From: Cycas panzhihuaensis
Taxonomy: Eukaryota > Cycadophyta
DNA length: 64,000 nt
Assembly: GCA_023213395.1 (NCBI GenBank)
Contig: CM041465.1
Span: 78,127,741-78,191,740, forward strand
Reading direction: 5' to 3'
The notes beneath the pieces were generated by a model that saw only the letters and a program-made list of their open reading frames with translations, made no database searches and had not been told where the DNA came from. The position numbers and the translations under genes are program-made. This document shows positions 36,290-47,084 of this stretch, in pieces (position 1 is the stretch's first letter; each line of letters opens with the position of its first letter).

Positions 36290-37330
36290 AAATTTTACTT
36301 TTTCCTCTTCCACATTTCATTCCTAAATTGGCTAAGTTCTTAAGCAAATCCTGTCAAGATCCTATAATACATATCCAAGCCTTTACTCTTGCTTGTAACA
36401 ATTACCTAGATTATGACTATGTGATGATGCGCTTATTCCCTAAAACTCTTCAAGGTGATGCCTTGAAGTGGTTTTATTGACTCAAACCATCATCCATTTA
36501 TACTCTTCCAATATCTAGTTGACACTTTTGTCAGTTATTTTGAAGTTGCCTAACCTTTTGATATGGGAATTAAGTCCTTATTATCTATCAAACAAGGGGA
36601 TGAAGAGTCCCCTCATGACTTTGTGCATCACTTTCAAGACTTAGTTCACTCCACTCTAGTCCCATTAGCTGACACTTGACTTTGTGGCCTATTCACTAAT
36701 GCTCTTAGGCCACAAGTTCATCTTGAAGTCTTGTAGTTGATTCCACACTCTTATGAAGATGTAATAGAAAATTGCTTTGCCTTTGAAACCTTCAAGATTC
36801 AAGTAAAAATTAATAAGTTTTTCAAGCTAGTTACTTCTAATGATAAATCTACCCCTTATATAGAAAGTAATCCTATTTAGGGAGAACATATGTATGATCA
36901 CCTTACCTCTTCCATTTGAGTGCTAGAAATGTTGATCAATATGAAACTTCATGTTGACCTTAATTCTGAAACTAAGAAAGGGATAAAAATTATCTAATTC
37001 ACTGAGCAAAAAAGAGATCAATCACTTAGAACCCTTCTACTTAAAAATATGCCTTGGTGCACATACCATCAAATGGATATACACGATCATGAGCAAAATA
37101 ATAAATTCAAGGCCATCTTGAGGCATGGTTAGGTGAATGAAAAACTTATCTCTAAACCTAATCAAAACCAACTCATTCATATTGACCCCTTACCCATTCA
37201 TACTAGGAAACTATCACAAGATAAAGGTAAGGCCACAGCTGATGACAATTATGATTCTTCAAATTCTGACTTTGAGTAAAATAAAAAATGTTAACCTCCT
37301 AATAAATAAATCATTAAAAAGATTAATCCT
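36290..37330 (+). pseudogene. Element F gag
   Basis: The retrotransposon gag core is visible: DPIIHIQAFTLACNNY, DYDYVMMRLFPKTLQGDALKWF (36340-36475), then after frame changes FVSYFEVA, KQGDEESPHDFVHHFQDLV (about 36590-36645) and LCGLFTNALRPQVH (about 36680). The pattern L-G-A-W and a later F is that of gypsy gag. It would form the capsid. Several stops and frameshifts interrupt it. A basic C-terminal part with NQNQLIHIDPLP lies at about 37150-37270; no CCHC knuckle was found. Confidence 0.8.
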
Positions 37331-37378
37331 TCAAATAAACTTCCCTTAAAAGGAAATGAATCTAAGAAGACCATCAAC

Positions 37379-37690
37379 ATGGCGGAGGCCTACAAAATCT
37401 CCACTTCTTTTAAGACTAATGATTTTGATGTTTCATCTAAAGACAAGTCTTTAGATTATCCCCCTCAACTACCTATTAGACTTATATGTTTTAGGTCCAT
37501 TTCACAATTAATTAAAGACAACTCTTTTTCACTTATAGAAGAGTTAAAGACTATTCCTACTGGAATCTCTGTCTTAGATCTTTTACAAAGATGCTCAGAA
37601 CAAAGGCAACTCCTTTTAGACAATGTGGGGGTTCTTAGACCATCTTCTCTTAGAAAACTAATTGTCGCTTTCAATCCTAATCTTTTATAA
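37379..37690 (+). CDS. Open frame between gag and protease of element F
   Basis: A 103-codon open frame beginning MAEAYKISTSF. It lies in the gag-protease linker of element F and resembles no domain I know. It is probably a surviving stretch of the F polyprotein rather than a separate gene. Confidence 0.4.
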   Translation: MAEAYKISTSFKTNDFDVSSKDKSLDYPPQLPIRLICFRSISQLIKDNSFSLIEELKTIPTGISVLDLLQRCSEQRQLLLDNVGVLRPSSLRKLIVAFNPNLL

Positions 37691-37769
37691 GATGAAGAGA
37701 AGCATAACCACAATGAAATCTCAAAATTTTACATTGAAATAATGAAAGATTACATTAAGATTAAGAGGT

Positions 37770-38180
37770 GTGTAGTTAAAGAGGGGATTATAGTTAATGT
37801 TATCCCATTATGAGTTCTTGAAGGTTTAGAAATTTCTACTTATAAACTAATTGATTGGGATTGTTAAGGCTATGATAAAAACCAAAAGACTCCCATAGGC
37901 TAAGCCACCCTTTCTCTCACACTTAAAGGTAAAACTATCATGGATAAAGTCACCATTATTAATTTTGATTTCAAATCTAATATAGTTCTTGGCCAATCTT
38001 GGATTATTTAATGTCAGTAGTGTGTTCTTTATTATTTAGTGAACTCAAGTTTATCCATGATGGAGAACTAAAGGTCATCAAGTATAAGAACAAACTTGTA
38101 CAAAAATCTATCCCATTAATTGGAACAATCCAAGAAGAAAGTGAATCATCCTCTCCTCTTGCCTTCTTGGGTTTTTGTTA
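37770..38180 (+). pseudogene. Element F protease region
   Basis: Motifs in gypsy retropepsin order: EGIIVNVIPL (37780-37810), LEGLEISTYKLI, IGxATLSLTLKGKTIMDKVTI and NIVLGQSWI (37985-38011). The last is the (L/I)LGxxW end of this family's protease. The catalytic aspartate box is not intact. Stops at 37812, 37864 and 38009. The coding region is cut by K at 38295. Confidence 0.7.
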
Positions 38181-38290
38181 ATACTTTGATGCTAATTTTC
38201 TATTTCAAATTAGCTAAGAAGGAACCAAATTGATTCTCATGATCACTACCACTTAATAGTCTAAATCATTCATTAATCCTCTTGATGACA

Positions 38291-38295
38291 TCTTA
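38291..38295. repeat. Target site duplication of element K, left copy
   Basis: TCTTA, identical to 40913-40917. Confidence 0.95.
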
Positions 38296-38841
38296 TGTAG
38301 CAACCTTATAGAATTCTTCTAACAGATTTTATAGAAATAGACAAAATATCCACCAAATGCACTTGCAAAATATCCAATCAAGAGAGTAATAATACAAATC
38401 CACTTGAATACAAATATAAAATGGTATGAAATGAATATAAAGCAATAGATACAACATTACCAAAAGATCCCACAAATTACTGACGATAAAGAATCCCTCT
38501 TCAAGGCGAGGTTCCCTCCACAAAGCTCCTCAAAAGGGCCAAAAATACTACAGTCCAAGACTTCTTCGATGATCGATGAAATGAGGCCACAAATCCTCCT
38601 TAAATAGGCGGCCAACGGATAGCAATAGAAGTCGGCCAAAAAGATGATATTATTCTTAATACTGCACCAATAGAAGTCAGCTAGGACTTCTCTAAAAACT
38701 GGCAAGCCAACTTTAAATGGTCATAACTTTTGATGCAGATGTCAAAATTAACTTTTGTCTGGACCATTGGAATCGTCGTTCAGAGAGCTTTGATTTGAGT
38801 GGTCATATACTATACTTTTGACCACATTTTGGAATGATACA
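38296..38841 (-). repeat. 3' LTR of element K
   Basis: 546 bp, matching 40367-40912 without indels. A TATA-like TATTTAAGG on the minus strand is present at about 38599-38607. Confidence 0.95.
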
Positions 38842-38872
38842 ATTCCCCTTCCCTTAAAATAATACTTCGCCC

Positions 38873-39433
38873 TTAAAGTATTAAGAAATGCTTGTAGCTC
38901 GGTCTAACCTTCCCACCACCTCCGGCTAGATCCTGTAGGTCATGAAGATTTCCCTCAATCTTGTGTCTTCTTTGGGGCTGCACTGACAAGCATCTTGTAT
39001 TTTCTGATGTTTGTTCTTGGAACCAAGTACCTGCGACGCCTTGTTCTGAATTGAAAGGATCCTGCGACTTGTGAGGTATCTCAAATGTCTTGTCTTGGTC
39101 TTGCCTTGCATTTGCACCTTTTGTTTCCAAATGGGATGGATTTTGGAAAAAGATGTGAAGGCTTTGGTAACAAAATTGATTGTGAGGGTCAAGGATTGAT
39201 GATTGCCTATTGTAGGAAAAAGAAAGGGAGGACTTGTGAACTAAGATCAAGCATAGCTTTGAAGCTATAGATAGAAAGGATAAAATTTGGAATATGTCTT
39301 GTACGGAGATGTAAGTTCGTATAAGTTTTGTTGAACCATAACTCTTTTTGGGAGAGAAAGATGGATGGGGGATTAGTGATAGAGGTTCTTTATGAAAAAA
39401 AGATTTTAATAGGGTTATAGAATTGGTATTCAA
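38873..39433 (-). CDS. 186-codon open frame of unknown nature in element K
   Basis: Open from 39433 to 38873 and ending just before the polypurine tract. The first half is hydrophobic with Ser/Leu-rich runs; the second half is hydrophilic with Gln/Arg-rich sequence (PQRRHKIEGNLHDLQDLAG). No family recognised. The related element H does not keep the frame. The 88-codon frame at 39192-38926 overlaps it. It may be a remnant of a longer parental protein or chance. Confidence 0.3.
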   Translation of the reverse strand: MNTNSITLLKSFFHKEPLSLIPHPSFSPKKSYGSTKLIRTYISVQDIFQILSFLSIASKLCLILVHKSSLSFSYNRQSSILDPHNQFCYQSLHIFFQNPSHLETKGANARQDQDKTFEIPHKSQDPFNSEQGVAGTWFQEQTSENTRCLSVQPQRRHKIEGNLHDLQDLAGGGGKVRPSYKHFLIL

Positions 39434-39571
39434 ATAAAAGAAAAGATTTAATGGAAAAAAATAATATTGATAATATGGAATTGAAGAGGCATGGAAAAAA
39501 TTAGACTGGGTTTTGTAAGAGATAATACTAAGAGGTGAAACCTGACAAATGGATTGAACTTGAAGGGTGTC

Positions 39572-40261
39572 CTATTGAGGATTATTTATAGGGGTTAAAG
39601 GAGTAGGTGAGTAAAGAGACGGACTAGGGTTACAGAGAGGAATTAGAATTTGACCTATGAAAAAACTAAGGTTAGGAAAATTAGGAGCATGGCTAACTAT
39701 AGGTTGAGGAGAGAAGGGCTCTTGTATTGCTATTGAACTAGGGAAAGAGAGAGGACATACAAAACTATCGAATAAAATGTGCATGTGCAATGCAGGATCA
39801 ATGGGTACCTTGCATGAGATTTGTTGAGAAAAATTTGCTTGTTCTTCATTGTCTTTGTACTGCTCTTGTGTAACTTCACCTTGGATTTCCTCTCTGATAT
39901 TGAAATGAGACTCTTCTATTACTTGTGCATGCTCCAAGTCGTCTACGTCGTCATATTGTTTTCTCTGGGCTAGATCTCGTTCTAGCACTTGCAAAACCTC
40001 TAGGATCTCCTCATCAATAATGTCTTCTTCTTGCCCTTCCTCATCTGCTTGAACCTCACCCTGCTTATGTTCTTTAAAAGCTGTGGTAGCTGCCTCTGAA
40101 AATTGGTACCATAGAAAAGGTTCTTTAGCCCAATTAATGAACCACTCATAAGCTTGTCCATTTAATATCATTTCCAATAATGGTCCATATTCTTCCATTT
40201 CTGTATCAGACGTAAACTCAAAATCTTCTATCCATATTTTCATGCCCTCGTAATCCTCCAA
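39572..40261 (-). CDS. Gag-like acidic protein of element K
   Basis: A 229-codon uninterrupted frame starting MEDYEGMKIWIEDFEF about 90 bp after the primer site. That is where gag begins in LTR elements. Residues about 25-65 read LLEMILNGQAYEWFINW and then WYQFSEAATTAFKEHK, spacing G-A-W, W, F like the core of retrotransposon gag. Residues about 70-140 are strongly acidic (EEGQEEDIIDEEI), probably partly coiled coil. The C-terminal third is Pro/Ser-rich with no zinc knuckle. Element H has the homologous region but broken. I infer a truncated gag; proof of translation is lacking. Confidence 0.6.
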   Translation of the reverse strand: MEDYEGMKIWIEDFEFTSDTEMEEYGPLLEMILNGQAYEWFINWAKEPFLWYQFSEAATTAFKEHKQGEVQADEEGQEEDIIDEEILEVLQVLERDLAQRKQYDDVDDLEHAQVIEESHFNIREEIQGEVTQEQYKDNEEQANFSQQISCKVPIDPALHMHILFDSFVCPLSFPSSIAIQEPFSPQPIVSHAPNFPNLSFFIGQILIPLCNPSPSLYSPTPLTPINNPQ

Positions 40262-40352
40262 ATTTGAAAAATCATCTCCATTTTTTTCTCAGGCTTTATA
40301 TGTTCCACGTGTTCTTCTCATGTTCTACTTTGCCCTTTCCCTTCAAAACGAA

Positions 40353-40364
40353 GCTCTGATACCA
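40353..40364 (-). other. Primer binding site of element K
   Basis: Minus strand TGGTATCAGAGC, exact initiator-Met match, separated by AG from the LTR end TGCTACA. Confidence 0.93.
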
Positions 40365-40366
40365 CT

Positions 40367-40912
40367 TGTAGCAACCTTATAGAATTCTTCTAACATATTT
40401 TATAGAAATAGACAAAATATCCACCAAATGCACTTGCAAAATATCTAATCAAGAGAGTAATAATATAAATCCACTTGAATACAAATATAAAATGGTATGA
40501 AATGAATATAAAGCAATAGATACAACGTTACCAAAAGATCCCGTAAATTACTGACGATAAAGAATCCCTCTTCGAGGCGAGGTTCCCTCCATAAAGCTCC
40601 TCAAAAGGGCCGAAAATACTACAGTCCAAGACTTCTTCGATGATCAATGAAATGAGGCCACAAATCCTCCTTAAATAGGCGGCCAACGGATAGCAATAGA
40701 AGTCAGCCAAAAAGATGATATTATTCTTAATACTGCACCAATAGAAGTCAGCCAGGACTTCTCTAAAAACTGGCAGGCCAACTTTAAATGGTCATAACTT
40801 TCGATGCAGATGTCATAATTAACTTTTGTCTGGACCATTGGAATCGTCGTTCAGAGAGCTTTGAATTGAATGATCATATACTATACTTTTGACCATATTT
40901 TAGAATGCTACA
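40367..40912 (-). repeat. 5' LTR of element K
   Basis: 546 bp, with perfect inverted termini TGTAGCA and TGCTACA. Followed by TCTTA, the second copy of the target duplication. Confidence 0.95.
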
Positions 40913-40917
40913 TCTTA

Positions 40918-42340
40918 CCTCAACTTCATCCACCATTTCAATTTGATCTCTTGTATTAATTAGATTAGATCCTCTGCATTCAAAATTCCTTACGAATAAC
41001 CCCTTCCTTTATCAACATTATTCCTCCAATACTTGGTCATATAATCTCTTAATTAATTAACATAAGAGGGGCATTTTCTATTCCCCAACCCTTAAATGCC
41101 ATCCTTCATTTAGATTATTTTAAGAATGATAAAGTAATCCTTGAATATTTTGCAGGATCCTCTCTTAGTTTACCTCTTAATCATTATAAATTAGGATTTG
41201 CTAAATGTATTCATTTAAATTTATCTTCAATGACTTGTGATCATCAACCATTCCCTCCTTCTTTACCTCTTGATCTAGACCCTTCCTATTTTGAAGAAGG
41301 AAATACCATGTTTATTGAGGATACCATTGACATTAATATTGGAACCTAAGAAGAACCCAAAATAATCAAAGTAAGTGTTAGTTGTTCACATTATAAAATT
41401 AAGCAACTATGCAATCTCTTTATCAAAATTTCTTCTATTTTTGCATGAGACTATTATGACATGAAAGGCCAATAACTTTGGGTTATGGTTTATAACATTA
41501 CAAACTTATCTACTGCAAAGACCAAACATTAGAAAGAAAGACCTATTCACACATGCCTATCTACTTCCATTAAATAAGAAGTTGAAAAATTTCTTAAGGT
41601 AGGCTTTGTTGAGTCAATTGATTACTCATAATGGATTTCTAATATCATCCCTATTATAAAAAAGAATGATTCCATTAGAATATATATTGATTTTTATGGC
41701 ATTAATGATTCTTACCCTAAAGACAAAATTTCACTTCCTTTTATAAACTAAATTTGGGACCAAACTATTGGATTTGAATTAATGTCTGTTATGGATGGTT
41801 TATTAGGTTATAATCAAATCCTCATTTCCCCTGACGATCATCATAAGACTGCTTTTACCACTCCTTAAGGAACTTTCATATATAAATTTATGCCCTTCAT
41901 TTTTAAAAATGTTAGAGACAACTACCAATGAGCTATGGCCTTTATCTTTCATGATCTCCTTAGACGCAGCATTGCTACTTATCTTGATGATATGCTAGCC
42001 TTATCTTACCATTGAAAGGATCATGTCCATGACCTTGGAAAAAATTTAAGTAAGATGAAAAACACCAATTTTGTTTGAATCCTAATAAGTATGTCTCCAT
42101 AGTCACCTCTAAGAAATGTTAGGTAACATTATTTTTAGAGATGGTATTACAGTTAATCCCAATAAAGTAACCACTATTGTAGATATGCCACCTTCCTAGA
42201 CTCAAAAGTAAGTTAAATCCTTCTTTGCTAGACTTGGTTTCTTAAGGCATTGTATAATAGACTTACTTTAAATGCAAAACCCTTAAATAAATCTCCTTAA
42301 GAAAGATGTTCTTATCAAGTGGACTTCATCCACTCAAGAG
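40918..42340 (+). pseudogene. Element F reverse transcriptase
   Basis: Gypsy RT motifs in order on plus: EVEKFLKVGFVESIDYS and WISNIIPIIKKNDSIRIYIDF (about 41580-41695), SLPFIN, MSVMDGLLGYNQILISPDDHHKTAFTTP (41780-41865), IFHDLLRRSIATYLDDM with catalytic YLDD at 41980-41991. The wording IxPDDxxKTAFTTP is typical of the Tat branch. Roughly a dozen in-frame stops and a few frameshifts are present. The part before 41390 links from protease across K. Confidence 0.88.
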
Positions 42341-42352
42341 TCTCTTGATAAG

Positions 42353-42900
42353 TTGAAACGAGTCCTTATTTTAACCCTTGTTCTTGTCCCTTCCCATTTT
42401 GACAAGGCATTCATTCTTTATATCTTATCCATTGAAGAATCCTTAGGCACCATGTTGGCTCAAGAAGATGAATTTGTGAAAGAACGCATGATCTACTTTA
42501 TTAGTCACACCTTAGTAGTAGTTGAACTCAATTACTCTCCTTTTAAAAAAGAATATTTATCTTTAGTTTATGCTATTAAGAAATCTTTCCACTACTTATT
42601 AGGAAATACCACTCTTGTCATGGCCCAAATAGACCCAATTTATCTACTACTCACTAAAGTTGATTTAACAGGATGAGCTAGTAAATTGGCCCTTCTCCTC
42701 CAAAAGTTTGACCTAAGGGTAGTGAACCATAAATCCAAGAAAGGTATGGTTATTATTGAATAACTTACTATAGCACTATTACCCAACCATAATTTTGCAA
42801 GCATAAATGATTCTCTTCTAGATGAGCATATTTTACAAGTTGGTATTACCCCTATAGATGATGATTGGTATAAAGGCATTCATGCTTATCTTAATGATCA
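42353..42900 (+). pseudogene. Element F RNase H
   Basis: An open 107-codon stretch (42353-42676) followed after a stop by more of the domain. Motifs: FILYILSIEESLGTMLAQED (first catalytic D appears lost), IYFISHTLVVVELNYSPFKKEYLSLVYAIKK, HYLLGNTTLVMAQIDPI, LLLQKFDLRVV. This is the RNase H that normally follows gypsy RT. Confidence 0.88.
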
Positions 42901-42949
42901 ATCATATCCTCCTAATGTTGACTTAAAGAAATAGAAAAAAGTAAGATCC

Positions 42950-44040
42950 TCTACATGTAAACACTTTCTTCTTCATAACATATTATATAAATGCTCCTTT
43001 CAAGGCATCCTACTAAGATGCCTCTTATCCATGGTGGTCAATAAAAAACTCTCTAAATCTTGTGGATGGGCTATTATTGGCCATCTTTATTCACAGATTC
43101 TCATGCATATATACAAAAATATGAGAAATACTAAGCACATTCCTCTTTAATTCATTAACCACCCACTTCACTAAGATCAATCCTTTCTCCTTGGCCTTTT
43201 TCACAATGGAAGATTGATCTCATATGATAGGTTTACCATCTATCATTTGTAGGTTACAAGTTTATCCTAATTACTATTGAGTACTTTATTAAATGGAGTG
43301 GAGTAAGTCCTTTAATCCATATCACTAGTCAAGTAATTACTACCTTTATCTTTCAACATATCATTTACCATTTCAAGATCCTTGATGTCATCATTACAGA
43401 TAATAGATCTTTATTTTGTAATACTCAAGTCAATGAACTTTGTGATAAATTTCACATTATACATAGGATGTCATCCCCTTATTTCCCCCAAGTTAATGGC
43501 CATATTGAAGCCTTCAACAAAACCTTAACTAGAATCTTACCCAAATCAATTGTCAACTCTTAATGAGATTGACATACTCAACTTTATCCTATCCTATGGG
43601 ATTATAATACTTTAATCATAACTACTATCAGAATGACTCCTTTTTCACTAATATATGACACTAAAATTGTGCTTCCTTTGGAAACAAAAATCCTCTCATT
43701 AAGAATCTCTCTTAAGCACTTTACTGATGAATGGTTAAGAAAAGCAAGACTTTTGGAGCTAGAAAAGATAGAGAAAGCTCATCTCAATACTTATTAATAG
43801 AATATAGCTTCTAAACATTGTGCTCAAGTAGCCCATGTTGCCATCTCAAATCTAAGAAGTTTTGAGTAAGGGATAAAGTCCTTAAGCACGAATATTTACA
43901 TGAAAAGCAATAGTAATTTGACTCCAAATGGCTTAGCCCTTACCTAGTTATTAAAGATCTAAATAATAGACATTACTACCTTTTCATATCCTTGATGCAC
44001 TCAAATTCTAGAAGCTAGTAAATACATAATTCCTAAGGAA
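42950..44040 (+). pseudogene. Element F integrase
   Basis: Motifs in order: LSPWPFSQWKIDLI (about 43178-43220), GYKFILITIEYFIKW (first catalytic position reads E), VIITDNRSLF (second D), SSPYFPQVNGHIEAFNKTL (E; about 43465-43530), then the C-terminal part to about 44030. Frames shift between blocks. The PWPFSQW block is, from memory, typical of Tat-type integrases. No chromodomain was seen after it. Confidence 0.85.
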
Positions 44041-45490
44041 ATACTACACTTAAGCCCCGCTTTGCAAATAGTATAAACTATGACTCCAAAAATATTATCT
44101 GCTAATGAGTCTAAATTATAGTAAAATGTATATATTCCCCTCCAAGTTTTGAACTTGGAGGGTGTGGATCTGAAAAGAGGGTAAATTGCCCATGTTTTAT
44201 AACTTTTCTCCTTTATTACCTATGCATACTTTCAAACATCACTCATTACAAACCCTGTAAAATAGAAACATAAGCTTTGGTAAGATAAGTTTGATAAACT
44301 TAGGAGTTGAGAGAAAGCACTAAAAAAGATAGACCCACATGAGATGATCTTAGGCTAAGGAGGACCTTAGTAGGGGGCAAATTCCTCAAAGCCTCTTATC
44401 CAAATAAATAGCCGAGTAAGAATCCTACTTACTCAAGAGACTAGTTGCCTATTAAGCAGGTTCATCTACTTAGGATCATCTACTCACATATTAAGTAACT
44501 ACTTTCTTTCAAAAAATACCATGTGAATGCTAATCATCCAAGTTTTCCTTGTGTTGATCAATATTCATATGATCTTTCTTAAGTATATTATCTAGGTTAT
44601 ATAAGGTATTTCTTTTAGGAGGAACCTATGTAACTTTGATTTTCTACTCTCACAAGCTTGATATTATTTGATTTCTTTGAGTAATCTCAGATTTAGAGGA
44701 ATGGAATCATTAATGTTTCCTAACTATTTTCTTTTAATCTTAAGACTACCTTCTTATCCCAACACTTCTTTTATTTCTTTGTTAGGGTTCCTCAATAATA
44801 AATTGCTTAAGGCTAATATCTCTCCCCTTAGATATGCTTTGATCAAAGATCCTATACACACCTATGGTTCATCTCTCAAGGATATGATCTTAATCTTCTC
44901 CCTATGTATATCTCTTAAGACCTTAATTCTCCATGGTTTGGTTAATTATGACCATACTTTCCTAAGTCTTAATCACATTCATCCACTACATCTTAAAGAA
45001 GATCACATGATGATCGTAATTATATATTTTCATAACAGGCATGAGAGTGGATGAGATGAGTTACCTAGAAAGTGAGTGCAATGATGCCTGGTTCACCATG
45101 ACCCTCATCTGAACTATTATGTGGAATAATTCTCATCCTTAAAAAAAGGTGGATATATTATACATGATTGTTAGCACACTCTAGGTATGTAGGGTAAGTT
45201 GCATGTTGACTTTGTCCCCACCAGCATCATGCAATTAGCATATGGTACTTTGTGTCATATAAGAGCTTTAGATCTAGTTTTCTAGATCCATCATGGTCTC
45301 AATTATGAAAAAAATCTATTTGAAATATGGAAGGCTATACCATAACTTAGGAAAAAGGCGGTTCTCATGATGAAACCAATCCATGAAGTCCCTATTTATA
45401 TTAAGACTAAGTCACACCCTTGATAAGTTGATTCTCACACCTTCCCCTTATTTGTTAATTTGTCTCTAAGCTCATGGCATTTTTCTATTA
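44041..45490 (+). other. Element F, spacer between integrase and second RNase H
   Basis: Contains an 11-bp hairpin (44138-44162) and a 128-codon open frame (44668-45054) that resembles no family known to me. Plus-strand reading about 45050-45480 is semi-open and may be coding sequence of the same polyprotein or second ORF. Confidence 0.45.
44138..44162. repeat. Perfect 11-bp inverted repeat with 3-nt loop
   Basis: CCCTCCAAGTT, loop TTG, AACTTGGAGGG. It lies just after the integrase region of F; it could act in RNA, but no function is known. Confidence 0.85.
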
Positions 45491-45496
45491 TGGCCT

Positions 45497-45890
45497 TGAA
45501 CATTTACATCAATGGTAGGAGCTATGAGAACCCTAGAATTATTGCCTCGACATGGGTTATTCATAATCATAAGGGAATTATTATCATTCAGTGCTAGTTT
45601 CTTTATTCCTTGAGCAACCCATAATCAAACTAAATACCTCACTATTATTGAAGCCCTTTTAGATGTCCTTATTTTTTATGATGGACTGGTCAACTTATTC
45701 TCAAACTCTTAGATCTTAGTTTTCCAACTTACTCAAGTATACCAAATACATTCTACTCACCTGCATTCCTTATTTAGTGAGAAAATCATCCTATTATCTT
45801 ATTTCCTAAATGTTTCCATTTAACATATTCTAAGAACCCAAAATATTGAAATTGACTTTCTTATATCCTATATGATCAAACATTGTCATC
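45497..45890 (+). pseudogene. Second RNase H-like domain downstream of the integrase in F
   Basis: Plus-strand reading gives NIYINGRSYENPRIIASTWVI and HNHKGIIII, the opening D-G-A-x-x-x-N-P-G strand pattern of plant/archaeal-type RNase H with the first D changed to N. About 60 codons later comes THLHSLFSEKIILL, and then HILRTQNIEIDFL, matching the conserved His...(E/Q)N-x-x-A-D end with the last D present. Frames shift between blocks. Tat-lineage elements are known to have gained such an extra domain after the integrase; the residues here are consistent with it. Confidence 0.65.
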
Positions 45891-45959
45891 AATGAACTTG
45901 ATTTGGGAGAAATCTTAAGCCAAAGTATATTATATATATAACCCATTCCTACCTCTACA

Positions 45960-46325
45960 ATGAGGTTAAACTACAACTTTGAATGTATACCTACTAAAGA
46001 GTATAAACTATAGTAGTCTTTTCCTTTGAACCCTCATAATCTTATCTCTTGAGATTTGATATCATCACTAAAGAGGTAAAACTATGGTGACCTTTCCTCT
46101 AAAAATTAATGGTTGATGAGGATAAACTATGATAGGTTCCTTCTGCTTCAACAATCCATTTGTTAAAGAGCCTAAACTATGATAATTATGCTCTAAAACG
46201 TTACATACTAGTGAGCCTAAACTATGGCTGTATTTTCCTCTAAAAATTAACTATTAAAGAGGCTAAACTATGACAAGTCCTCTATACATTAACCATTAAT
46301 GAGGTAAAACTATGATAGACACTTC
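45960..46325 (+). repeat. Degenerate tandem repeat near the 3' end of F
   Basis: About seven irregular units of 45-65 bp built on TAAACTATGATAG and GAGG(C/T)(T/A)AAACTATG, each followed by a pyrimidine-rich TTTTCCTCTA. One similar motif also occurs at 44070-44125. Confidence 0.7.
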
Positions 46326-47084
46326 TCTATTTATATACTTTTTTTTTACATCAAGTTTTAAAACACCCAAAATAAAAAAAATCAAACATATGAAAAATAA
46401 AAAAGTTTAAGACATAGATAGATAGATATTAGTTATTAGAATGCAATTAGTTATAACCATCTTATCTAAGATACTTATCTCATTCAACCATTACCATGTT
46501 CCTTTATGTTTTAACAACTCAACAAATGACTTAGGTAGCCCAAGTTTCAGATAACTTGGAATTTACAAGGTTAGCAACATTCACCATCCTACTTTAATAC
46601 CACTCATGGAGCTTTCCTTGCCAAGGGAGTAAATGTTTCAAGTAACTATGACCCTTCTCAGTAAATGGGCAGGTCTCTTGCATTCTCTTTATTATTAGGG
46701 TTTGACTGATTGACTGCATGGTACTATAGAAGCTACTTGGCATTCTAATTACTAGAAATCATGCCAATTATGCTTGTGCTTGACTATTTTATGGATGATT
46801 AAAAGATCTTAATGGTATCTAATCAATAAAATACCCATTTAGAAGTGCTCTTAATTCATTTATGTATTTAACTTAGTTGGTGATTTTATGATATTATCTC
46901 CCCTTTGTTTGCCAATTTTTTTTTGCTTAATTAACTTAAATCAATCATTAATATTTTTTTTTATCTTTTAAAATTTTAAAATTTGTTTAAAATTTTTATT
47001 TTTTTTAGGCTCATGCCTTCACGTGGTTTTCACTCATAGTTTCATTCATATACTCACCATATATAGGATTGTTTTGCTCTTAGA

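Larger units (their letters stand above)
38296..40912 (-). mobile_element. Element K: compact non-autonomous LTR element inside F
   Basis: A complete 2.6-kb minus-strand element. Both LTRs are 546 bp with inverted termini TGTAGCA/TGCTACA (partly mutated in the left one) and differ at about 21 positions (roughly 96 percent identity), mostly transitions. The primer site TGGTATCAGAGC (40353-40364) lies two bases from the right LTR. The polypurine tract (minus AAGGGAAGGGGAAT) is at 38842-38857. The target duplication is TCTTA. The 1.5-kb interior has one clean 229-codon frame and no pol. It interrupts F between protease and RT and is the youngest complete insertion here by LTR identity. The same family recurs at 53819-63122. 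Confidence 0.95.

Noticed and set aside
43380-43480. Element F as a possibly active element
   Set aside because: All coding domains contain many stops, the first integrase catalytic position is changed, and K interrupts the polyprotein.
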